Source: [Collinsella] massiliensis (GTDB lineage Bacteria; Actinomycetota; Coriobacteriia; Coriobacteriales; Coriobacteriaceae). From it: DNA of 32,076 nucleotides. A model generated the notes under the pieces. It was given only the letters and a program-made list of their open reading frames with translations, did no database searches and was not told the DNA's origin. Position numbers and translations under genes: made by a program. Position 1 is the first letter of the stretch, and each line of letters starts with the position of its first letter. Location of the stretch: positions 1-32,076 of the forward strand of contig CAPI01000040.1 in the NCBI GenBank assembly GCA_000333815.1, written 5' to 3'. Below are positions 7,762 to 18,200 of the stretch, piece after piece.

Positions 7762-8820
7762 GTGAATGAGCAGGCAAAGGCGAAATCGACGGGGCTGGCG
7801 AGCGTGTTCGGCTTCGTGAAGCGGTACAGCTTCGTGCTGGTGTTTCTGGCCATCCTGGTGGTGTACGCCGTCGCGAACAACGGCCTCACGCTCAACGCGG
7901 GCATGAACGTCCTGCGCCACAGCGCGGTGATCGGCACCATCGCCATCGGCATGGGCATCGTGTGCCTCACCGGCGAGATCGACCTCTCCGTAGGCTCGAT
8001 GCTCGCGCTCGTGGCCGGCTTCTCGGTCGTGGTGTTCAACATGACGGGGTCCATCCCGCTCACGCTGCTGTTCGCGCTCGCGTTCGGCGCGCTCTGCGGG
8101 CTGGTGAACGGCTTCCTCGTGGGCGTGGTGCAGATGCCGGCGTTCATCGTGACGCTCGCGACCATGCTCATCTACCGTTCCGTGGCGCAGTACGCCTGCC
8201 AGCACCTGCCCGGCGACCTCATCGGCAACGGCAGCTCCGTGTACCGCATGTCCAACGAGCTCGGCGCCTACGACGCGCTCTACACCTTCGGCAACGCGCG
8301 CATCGCGGGCGTGCCCATCGTCGGCATCGTCATGGTGCTCATGGTGGCGCTGTTCGTCTACATCTGCACGTCGACGAAGTTCGGCAAGAAGATCTACGCG
8401 GTGGGCTCGAACGCCAAAGCGGCGCACCTCGCGGGCATCTCCGTGCCGCTCATGAAGACGCTCGTGTTCACCATCGCGGGCGCGCTCGTTGGCCTCGCGG
8501 CATTTCTGTGGGTGGCGATGAATGCCTCCGCCGACCCGGCCACCACCGGCTCGAGCTACGAGATGTACGCCATCGCCTCCGTGGTGCTCGGCGGCATCAG
8601 CATGAGCGGCGGGCGCGGCCGCATGATCGGCGTGCTGTTCGGCGCGCTGTCCTACGACGTCATCGACAAGATCATCATCGCCCTCAAGATGGACGCGCTC
8701 ATCCAGGACACCATCAAGGGCGTCATCCTCATCGTGGTGATCATGATCCAGGTGGCGGGGCCGCAGCTCAAAGAGGTGTTCAGCCGCAAGGGCGCGAAGC
8801 GCGGCGATACGGCGAAGTAA
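7762..8820 (+). CDS. Sugar ABC transporter permease (RbsC type)
   Basis: This 352-residue integral membrane protein has about eight to ten hydrophobic segments and family marks GEIDLSVGS near residues 72-80, GSNAKAAHLAGI in the cytoplasmic loop, and GGISMSGGRG towards the C-terminus. It would form the translocation channel, presumably as a dimer, with the ATPase and binding protein just upstream. The start is a GTG at 7762. No ATG in this frame fits better, and the ribosome site is weak (GTGAGGTG), so translation may be coupled to the ATPase gene 12 bases upstream. The C-terminus is short and basic. It is the last gene of the operon, followed by a terminator. The specificity is unknown but would be that of the binding protein. 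Confidence 0.92.
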   Translation: MNEQAKAKSTGLASVFGFVKRYSFVLVFLAILVVYAVANNGLTLNAGMNVLRHSAVIGTIAIGMGIVCLTGEIDLSVGSMLALVAGFSVVVFNMTGSIPLTLLFALAFGALCGLVNGFLVGVVQMPAFIVTLATMLIYRSVAQYACQHLPGDLIGNGSSVYRMSNELGAYDALYTFGNARIAGVPIVGIVMVLMVALFVYICTSTKFGKKIYAVGSNAKAAHLAGISVPLMKTLVFTIAGALVGLAAFLWVAMNASADPATTGSSYEMYAIASVVLGGISMSGGRGRMIGVLFGALSYDVIDKIIIALKMDALIQDTIKGVILIVVIMIQVAGPQLKEVFSRKGAKRGDTAK

Positions 8821-8911
8821 GCACGCGGCGCGCGGGTGCGGTGCGCCGGATGGTGTAAGGCCGCCGCGGAGCACAGCCGCGTGGCGCCGGGTGATGCGAC
8901 CTTCCTCCCAC

Positions 8912-8954
8912 AGCCCCGGGTGCAGCTCGATGGCGAGCGCGCCCGGGGCTTTTT
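8912..8954 (+). terminator. Rho-independent terminator of the sugar operon
   Basis: AGCCCCGGG (8912-8920) pairs with CCCGGGGCT (8942-8950), and an inner GCTCG/CGAGC stem extends the hairpin. Five T follow at 8950-8954. It lies about 90 bases after the permease stop. Confidence 0.88.
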
Positions 8955-9119
8955 GCGCCCTGCCCGGCGGGGTGCGTTTTCAGGCGGTGAGCAGCGCAAA
9001 TCTACCAAAATGTCACACGGCGACCAACATACGGCATCCCTGCAGACAAATGGGCTCATAGCGTCAAATGATGTGGGGGGTATTGATGAAATATCTGCAG
9101 GTCAGCCGCCGATTTTTCG
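8955..9119. other. Non-coding region before the adhesin promoter
   Basis: No gene is seen. The composition is clearly AT-richer than its surroundings. The only structure noted is an 8-bp inverted repeat (CCTGCAGA at 9039-9046, TCTGCAGG at 9094-9101) separated by 47 bases. It is suitable in position for upstream regulation of the adhesin, but nothing specific is supported. Confidence 0.4.
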
Positions 9120-9148
9120 TTTACAGACCTTGCAATGCGGATTAGAGT
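9120..9148 (+). promoter_or_regulatory. Promoter of the giant adhesin gene
   Basis: TTTACA (9120-9125), a 17-bp spacer and TAGAGT (9143-9148) make a good sigma-70-like promoter. Transcription would start near 9155, giving a leader of about 90 bases. Confidence 0.6.
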
Positions 9149-9152
9149 AGGC

Positions 9153-9185
9153 ATGTCTATCCTCATGTAGCGTAGGGATAGATAT
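9153..9185 (+). promoter_or_regulatory. 5'-end hairpin of the adhesin transcript
   Basis: TCTATCC (9156-9162) pairs with GGATAGA (9176-9182), and flanking A-T and G-T pairs extend the stem. It begins almost exactly at the predicted transcription start. A stem at the extreme 5' end can protect a long mRNA from decay. It also covers an upstream in-frame ATG at 9184, which argues against that start. Confidence 0.45.
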
Positions 9186-9243
9186 GCGCAAATGCAGCGT
9201 AATGGTAGTTCGCGTGTCGGTAAGGGATGGGAAGGTTATGTTG

Positions 9244-12200
9244 ATGGCAGGAACCCACAAGAAACCCCGCGGGGGGGGGCGCTCTAGGGCGATAGTGGCT
9301 GCAGCCCTCGCAGCCGTGCTGTTCGTCGTGGTGTCGGTGGCGTCGTTCATAGGCGTCGCGCGAGCCGCGGGCGTCACGGGCAAGACGGTGGTCGACCCGG
9401 ATACGACGAATAGCTGGACGCAGTACACGCGTCCCGATGATCAGCCGTCAACGCAGAACGTCGGTCGCATCTGGACCGACAAGAGCGTGTTCGATGACAC
9501 GTACACGTTCAAGAACGACGACAACGAAGGTCTGAGCGGGCAGTCCATCACGAAGGGCGACTCCGACTTTATCGTGAGCCTTTCGGCGCTGTCCTCGACG
9601 TCCAACCTCAAGTCGACGACGGTTTCGACGAAGCCGCTCGACATCGTGCTGGTGCTGGACGTGTCCGGGTCGATGTCCCAAAGCATGGGCACGACCTACA
9701 CCTATACCGAGGCCTATCCGAGCAACCATCGCGGAACCTATTACGTCAAGGTGGATGGAGCCTGGCAGCAGGTTGAGTATTTCGAGCCGGGTCGGTGGGA
9801 TTCTGATCCGGAAGGCTGGCGGTACCGCAGCGGCGGAAGCGGTTGGAATCCGCAATATACCTACGTAGAGCCGAAGACCTCGCCTGCGGACAACGATCCC
9901 GATCACATTCAGTTCTACTCGCGCGGGCACGGTCAGAACATCAGCAAGATTGATGCGCTGCAGAACGCGGCGGACGCATTTGTTGATTCCGTCGCCGAAA
10001 TGAACGATGGCATCACAGATCCCAATAATCAGCACCGCATCTCGCTGGTGAAGTTCGCCAGCGGTAGCCGTGACAACATCGGCAACAACAAAGATGGGGA
10101 CGGATACAACAATTCCCAGGTCGTGTCTGACCTTGCGCCATACACGACCGATAACGCTGCAACGCTCAAAAATACCATCGATAGGCTTGAGCCGGCTGGC
10201 TCTACCTATGCGAACTACGGTATGAGTCATGCGAAGCGTGTGTTGGATGGCGGAGAGGGACTGACCGGCGCCCGCGCCAACGCGCAGAAGGTCGTTATCT
10301 TCTTCACTGATGGTGAACCCGGATATAGCGAATGGAGCGGTTCCGTTGCCGCCGAAGCTATTAACTATGCATACGACATGAAACAAGACGGCACGCTGAT
10401 TTATAGTATCGGCGTGTTCCAGGATGCCGATCCGAGCGACACGAGCGGCAATTTCAACAAATACATGAACGCTGTTTCGAGCAACTATAGAGATGCTCAG
10501 TGCGCGGAGAATACTTCGTGGTTCCCTTGGGATGAGCCGAACTACGAGCAGACAGATGACTTTGGTGATCTCATGCTTGGCGACCGTACGACGGGTGCCC
10601 AGGGTGAGCCGAATCCCGATTACTACTTCGCTGCGACAGATTCCGAACAGCTCGATCAGGTCTTCGAGGACATCACGTCCTCCATCACCGAGAACGTTGG
10701 TTCTGGTTCGCCGATCGTTGACAACTCCCTCGAGGGCAACCTCGCCCCGGGTAATCTCACCTTCACCGATCAGCTCGGCTCCTACATGCAGGTGACGGGC
10801 ACCGGCGTCGGTAAAGACCAGATTCAGCTTGCCTATGGCGACGAGATCTATACAAGTGACAGCAAAGAGACGAACGGCAACGTCGACACCTATCACTTCA
10901 CCGGTACGGTTGACGGCAACGCTGTGTACGGTTCGGCGAATCTTGCCGACCTTACGGTGACGGTTACCCGCAGCGATGACCTTGCCACGGGCGACACCAT
11001 CACCGTTACCCTTCCTGCATCCCTTATCCCGCTGCGCAACTACAACGTTGATACCGACACCGGTGACATGACGGTGTCCCAGGCATATCCTGTGCGTCTG
11101 TTCTACGGCGTGAGCCTGAAGGCTGAGGCCAAGGAGGCGCTTAACAAACCGTCGAGCGACGAGTACGCGGCTATCGTGGCTTCCCAGAAGTCCGCGGATG
11201 GCAAGACCATCGACTTCTATTCCAACAACTTCACGGCCGGCGCAGCCGACGGTCTCACGACGGCGACCTTCGAGCCCAACGCGGGCAACAAGTTCTACTA
11301 CTACACGCAGAACACCACGCTCTACGTCGACGAGGGCTGCAACACCGAGGCGACTCAGTGGAACATCGGTAATTACAACACCCTCTACTGGAAGGACACC
11401 TACTGGGTGCAGACCAGCGAGGGCACGGGCGAGGAGCGCTCCACGGGCGTCGCCATTCAGCGCGGCACCGCTGAGTGGAACGCGATGCAGAAAGAGGATG
11501 GTTGGGACGGTGCCTACTACATTCCCGCCGGTACCCAGCGCACCGACCGTCCCGCAACGCTGACCGACGGGAAGGACTCGAACGAAACGAAGACCGCGGC
11601 CAACGTGCTCAACCCGTCGTGGAGCGACACCGACGAGGTCACCCAGGCGCTCGGCAACAACGGCAAGCTCTACTACGAGATGCCCGGTTCGCTCGAGATC
11701 AAGAAGACGGTCGACTGGGGCAACGCGTCCGACGAGACCAAGCAGAATACGGAAAAGAACACGTTCACGTTCGAAATCACGGCAAGCGTGCCTTCCGATG
11801 AGGAGGGTAAGACCGAGCCGCTTTCCGGCACCTATAACTACTACGTCGGTGACAAGGCTGACGGCAATGTGACGTTCAACGAAGGCAAGGCGACGCTGGA
11901 GGTTAAGGGCGGCACGACGGTTCGCATCGACAGCCTGCCCGTTGGCACCGAGTTCACGGTGACCGAGAAGGGCGTCGGCGACAACGGCTGGACTGTGAAG
12001 GATGCCACGGCGCAGGATGGCGTTCAGAACGACAACACCACCGACGGCATCGTGACCGGTACCATCGAGTCCGCTACGCAGGTCTCCCTGACGTTCGACA
12101 ACGTGTATCGCGCCGCCGACGTGAACCTCAGCACGAACACCACACTCAGCGTGGAGAAGGTGCTCAAGGGCCGCGACTGGCGCGACAGCGACGAGTTCAC

Positions 12201-15200
12201 GTTTGATATCGATGGGCTGGGCAATACGGCCGGGAACGGTATTACCACGCCCGAACCTGCCGACACAACCATCACGGTGAACAGCCAGACCGAGGATTAC
12301 AAGGCTTCCTTCGGAGACATCACGTTCACCGCACCCGGCGAGTATCGCTACAACATCACTGAGGACAACGACACCGATCCGATCAACGGCATCGACTACT
12401 CCGCGGCGATTTACCGCGTGGTGGTCACGGTGACCGATGACGGTAACGGTAAGCTCGTGGTCTCCAAGGTCGAGCTGCAGCAGACCCAGAACGATGAGGG
12501 CACGATGGGGGCCGGCGCCGACCCGGTGCCGGTTGAGGGCAGCACCGCCACGTTCACGAATACGTATGACGTGAACTCCGCTCCCACCAACATCGACGGC
12601 ACGAAGGTCTACAACGACACTACGGGCGGCAACGGCATCGACTACGGTAAGTTCACCTTCCAGCTCGAGGCGCTTGGTGGCTACGAGACCAAGGGCGGTA
12701 GCTCCGTGAACTACACGGTTGACGCAACAGACGTCCCGATGCCCGCGGACGTTGCCGAGGGAACCACGACCAAGCAGGTGACCAACACCGGCCATGACTT
12801 CACCTTCGGTACCATCAACTATGACGGCAACGATGTTGGCAAGACCTTCGAGTACAAGGTGACCGAGATCGCCGGCGACGAGCAGGGCATGACCTACGAC
12901 AAAACCGAGCGCATCGTTCAGGTGGAGGTCGAGGAGGTCACTACGGGCGAGGGGACTCCCGAGGAGGAGACCCATCTGGTCGCCACCGTGCTGTCTCCGT
13001 ATGACACGCCTGCCGGCCTCGCGTTCAACAACGAGTACGACCCGGCCGACGCCGAGCTCAAGGGCGATACCGCCATCCACGGCACCAAGACCCTTACCGG
13101 TCGCGAGATGCATGACGACGAGACGTTCTACTTCCAGCTGACGGCGACGAACGATAACGCGAAGAGCATTCTGCCCGATGCGGAGGTCGTCCAGGTTACC
13201 AAGGCCGACATGCAGGGCGGATCTGCTGACTTCTTCTTCAAGGACATGGCGTTCGCCAAGACGGGCGAGTACACGTTCACCGTGGACGAGGTCGCGTCTG
13301 ACGGTCAGGGTGACTACATCGAGACCGCCAACGGTGCCGGCATGACCTACGACACCAACATCTGCACCGTGACGGTCAACGTGACGGACAGCCACGATGG
13401 AACGCTCCAGGCTAAGGTTACCTATCGCAATGACAAGCACGCAGGCGAGATCGAAGGCGCGTACTTCAAGAACACCTACGAGGCGTCCATGGACTACGGC
13501 GCCGAGGGCAAGGGCGGCATCAAGGTGACCAAGCAGCTCACCAACCGCCCGATGGATGCTGACGAGTTCGCGTTCTCCATTACGGGCGTGGCAAATGACA
13601 GCGGAAAGACCACTGCCGATGATGCCAACGAGAAGCTGACTGAGGTCGATACGAGCTTTAAGAACACGGCGGCTGCATCCGGTCAGACCATCACCATGGA
13701 CAAGCTCCAGGGCGTGACCTTCGACGAGACCGATGCGGGCAAGACCTACAGCTACATCGTGGACGAGGTCACCGAGAGCGGCGCCCCGCAGGTGACCTAT
13801 GACCAGACCCAGTATCGCGTGGACATCGAGGTCGTGGACAACGGCAACGGCACCATGCACACGCTCACCACGGTGACGAAGATCCAGAACGCCCAGGGCG
13901 AGCCCGCGGACGAAGTCATCGTTGACAAGGCGGACTCCGATGCCGACGGCTACACCGCGCCGACCTTCGGCTTCGTCAACGAATACAACCCGACGCCTGC
14001 CACGGTGGGAGAGGACGCCGATTATCAGATCCAGGTGACCAAGTATGTTGAGGGCGCGGATTCCGCGACCGACTACACCTTCACGCTCAAGCTCGCTGAC
14101 AGCAGCACTGGCATGGCAGGTTACGTGAAGGGTCTGGGTCCGGACGGCACGATGACTGTCAACACGACGGACACCATCAAGGCCGGTGAGTCCCAGAGGC
14201 TCACGTTCGGCGATTTGGCCTTCACCAAGCCGGGCACCTACACCTTCACGGTGCAGGAGAACGCGCCTGACGCGGATGCAGGCTGGGCGTTTGACACGAG
14301 CGAGCGCACGGTGACCGTTGAGGTAACCGATCGCAACGCCGAGGGTAAGTACGACGGCAAGCTCTACATCGCCAAGGTGGATGGCAGCCCGGTTGAGATT
14401 ACTAACCGCTATGCGGCCGATCCGGTGGTCGTGGGCGGCGAGGACGCCGAGCAGCAGATCACGGTTCGAAAGACCGTGACGGGCGCTGCCTCCACCACGG
14501 ACTTCCAGTTCAAGATCGAGCCGGTCGACAAGGACGACGAGAAGTGGGACAACGTCAAGGCTGTTGAGAGTGACTTCGACGGCCAGACCTCCATCACCGA
14601 GGACTTCGCTGACGGCGACACCAAGACGGCCGCCTTCGGCGCCATCAAGTTCAGCGCCACGGGCGAGTACCAGTTCAAGATCACCGAGGTTGGCGCAGCT
14701 GACTTCAACGATGGCGTCAATCGTAATGGTTGGACCTACGACGAGCACGCGGCATTCGTGACCGTCACGGTGACCGACAACGGCGAGGGCCAGCTCGTCG
14801 CTAAGCTGACCTACGACAACGACGGCGCGAACACCGATACCGACAAGCAGGTGGAAGACGCTGCCGCGTTCACCAACGCTTACACGACGACGCCTGTCGA
14901 GCTGACCCAGGATGCCGAGTCGGGCATCGGTGTTCAGAAGAAGGTCGAGGGCGCGCCGAACTCGGCGAACTTCACCTTCAGCGCGACCTTCAATGCCGAC
15001 GCGAGTGCGGAGAAGGCCGCCGCGGCCGACATGGCCGCGGGCAAAGCCGCCGGTATTGAGGGCCTGACCGAGGGCAAGCTCTCCGTGACCATCAAGGACG
15101 ACTTTGAGGCTGGTGACACCAAGGCCGCCGACTTCGGCACGATCAAGCTCACCAAGCCGGGCGTGTACGTGTTCGACGTGACGGAGGACAACGCCAAGGT

Positions 15201-18200
15201 CGAGGAGCCCAACGGCTGGACCTACGACAAGACAACCCACCAGATCACGGTGACGGTCACCGACAACGGCAAGGGTCAGCTCGAGGCTACGGTTGACGGC
15301 AACGACCCGCTGTTCACCAACAGCTACCATGCCCATAGCGTGACGCTGCGCGGCGAGGATCAGCTCAAGGTGACCAAGGAGGTCACGGGCGCGCCCGCGC
15401 TCTCCGACTTCGAGTTCACCCTGACGCTCATCGAAGGCGATGCAACTGCTGTGACGGGCATCGACGAGCATGGCATCACCAAATCCACCTCTGGCCTGAA
15501 AGACAAGACGGGCGACGAGGCGAAGCAGACCGTCGAGTTCGGCGAGCTGACCTTCACGAAGGCTGGCACCTATACATTCCAGGTTGTCGAGAACACCACG
15601 ACGGATGCCGCTGGCTGGACCTATGCTTCTGGCGACGATAACGCCCAGACCATCACGGTCACGGTGACGGACGATCAGGTCAGCGGTCAGCTTGAGGCCA
15701 CTACCGAGCTGGATGGCGAGGAAACCAACAACCCGACCTTCACCAACAGCTACAAGGCTGGTTCCATCACCACGGGCACCGACAATGGCATCAACGTCCA
15801 GAAGACGCTGACCGGCCGTGATTGGCTGGAGGGCGACAGCTTCGAGTTCGTCCTCGAGGCGGTTGATGGCGCCCCCATGCCCGAGGGCGACGGCAACAAG
15901 GTGACCATCACCGATAAGAGCGATCCCAAGACCGCAGTGTTCAGTGGCATCACCTATGAGGCTGCTGGCGATTACAAGTACACGGTCACGGAGACCAAGG
16001 GGACTTTGGGCGGCGTGACCTACGACGAACACGTGACGAACGTGACGGTGACCATCGCCGACGATGATTACGATGGTTCCTTCGAGGTCAAGTCGGTCGT
16101 GTACGACAACTCCGATGCCGCTACCGATGCCGACCAGGCTGTGGACAACGCTGCCGCGTTCACCAACGTATACAAGGCGTCTGGCTCGCTCGACGGCGAT
16201 GCCGACGGCAACCTCACCGTGACCAAGAGCTACACGAGCAACCTGGGCGACCCCTGGACGCCGGACGATAGCTTCGGCTTCACGCTCGCGGCTGACACCA
16301 CGGACGAGCCGACGAAGCAGGCCGTTGATAACGGCTGGATCGCTCTGCCCGAGAACGCGGGCAAGGCCGATGAGCCTGGCATCACGGTAACCGCCGAGAG
16401 CAAGAACCATCAGGCTTCCTTCGGTGACATCATCTTCACGCACGCGGGCACGTTCAAGTTCACCGTGCGCGAGGTGCTGCCCGAGGGTGTGAGCACCGAC
16501 AACCCGACCAAGGACGGCATCACCTACGACACGTCCGTCAAGACCGTGACGGTCAACGTGAACGATAACGGCGACGGCACCCTGACGGCCACGGTGGCAG
16601 AGGGCAGCGATGCGCTGACCTTCGACAACACCTACAACGTGCAGCCCGTCATGTTCCGTGCGGCGCACTTCGCGCTGCAGGGCAACAAGGTGCTCGACGG
16701 CCGCACCTGGGAGCAGGGTGACGCCTTCACCTTCACCATGACGGCTGGCCGCGGCACCAACCCTGACGGCGAAACGCAGATGGATCCCGGCGTGGTCGAG
16801 GCGACCATGCCCGAAAAGACCACCGATACCATCGAGCCGCTGGCGGATGGTTCCAAGGTGACCGACAACTCCGCTCAGTTCACCTTCACCGACGAGCGTT
16901 ACCCCGGCGGCGACGTGGCGCCCGATGCGAAGGACGTGTTCACGTTTACGCAGCCCGGTACCTATCGCTACCTCATCGCCGAGACCAACCCCAACGCTTC
17001 GAACCCCGGCTCGGGCATCCTGGGCGTGACCTACGACCAGACGCAGTACCGCCTGACCGTGGTCGTTGAGGACGATGGCAACGGCAACCTCGAGGTGACG
17101 AGCAGCAAGTTCTCGTCGCGCCCGACCGCGGGCTCCGGCGAGTGGTCTGACATCGCCGGCGACCAGGGCATCACGTTCACCAACAAGTACTCGGCGAACG
17201 AGGTGGGCGTTTCGTTCAACGCCGCCAAGGTGCTGACCGGCCGCGACACCGCCATGTCCGACAACGAGTTCATGTTCCACATGACGTTTGCCGGCTGGAT
17301 GTCGAACGACGACTTCGACGCCCAGTCCGAGGATTGGAAGATGGACGGCGAGGTTGCCGAGAAGGCTCCTGCGGCCGCGCCCGACAAGGGCAACATCATT
17401 CGCGGCGACGTGATCTTCGACAACGTGACGTTCACGAGCGATAACGTGGGCTACACCTATCGCTACGCTATCACCGAGGTGATTCCGGACGACGCGACGA
17501 ACGCCGCGTATCCGGACGTGACCTACGGCACGGCTTCGGCCGAGCAGAAGGCCGGCACCGGCTGGACGAAGAACGGCGTGACCTATGACGGTTCCACCAA
17601 GTACGTGACCGCCAAGGTGACGAGCGAGCAGACCCAGGATCAGCAGAACCCCGGCACCTTCATCGAGGTCGTGCGTGTGGCCACGGGCGGTGAGGCTCCG
17701 TACAACGAGCAGACCGGCACGTTCGAAGGCAACGCCATCTTCACCAACACCTACGATGCGGGTTCGACGGATGTCGACACCGGCACCGCCGACGTGCAGC
17801 TCACCAAGGTGCTCACGGGCAAGGCGTGGGACGGCGACAGCTTCACCTTCAAGATCGAGGCCGTTTCCAACACGGCCGGCATCGAGCTTGACCAGCAGCC
17901 CATGCCCGCCCAGACCGAGGTGACGGTCAACGCGGCCACCGGTGAGGACGCCGAGGGCAACGACCAGGCGACCTTCTCGTTCGGGAAGATCTCCTACGAC
18001 ACGCCGGGCACCTATGTATATAAGGTGGCCGAGGTCGCGGGTGATAACCCGGGCATCACGTATTCCACGAACGAGGCCACCATCACGGTGACGGTCGAGG
18101 ACAACAACGCGGGCGGCTACACCACCGGCGTGACGGTTGCCAATAACGTGTTCACCAACCAGTACGCGAGCGAGCTCGACTTCGCGGCGGCCGGTGGCAT

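Noticed and set aside
5905-8874. A 989-codon minus-strand frame opposite the ABC transporter genes
   Set aside because: No recognisable domain or ribosome site; the plus-strand genes are certain.
8955-9119. A possible c-di-GMP riboswitch upstream of the adhesin
   Set aside because: Such switches are common before adhesins, but the conserved GGCAAACC and receptor segments are absent.
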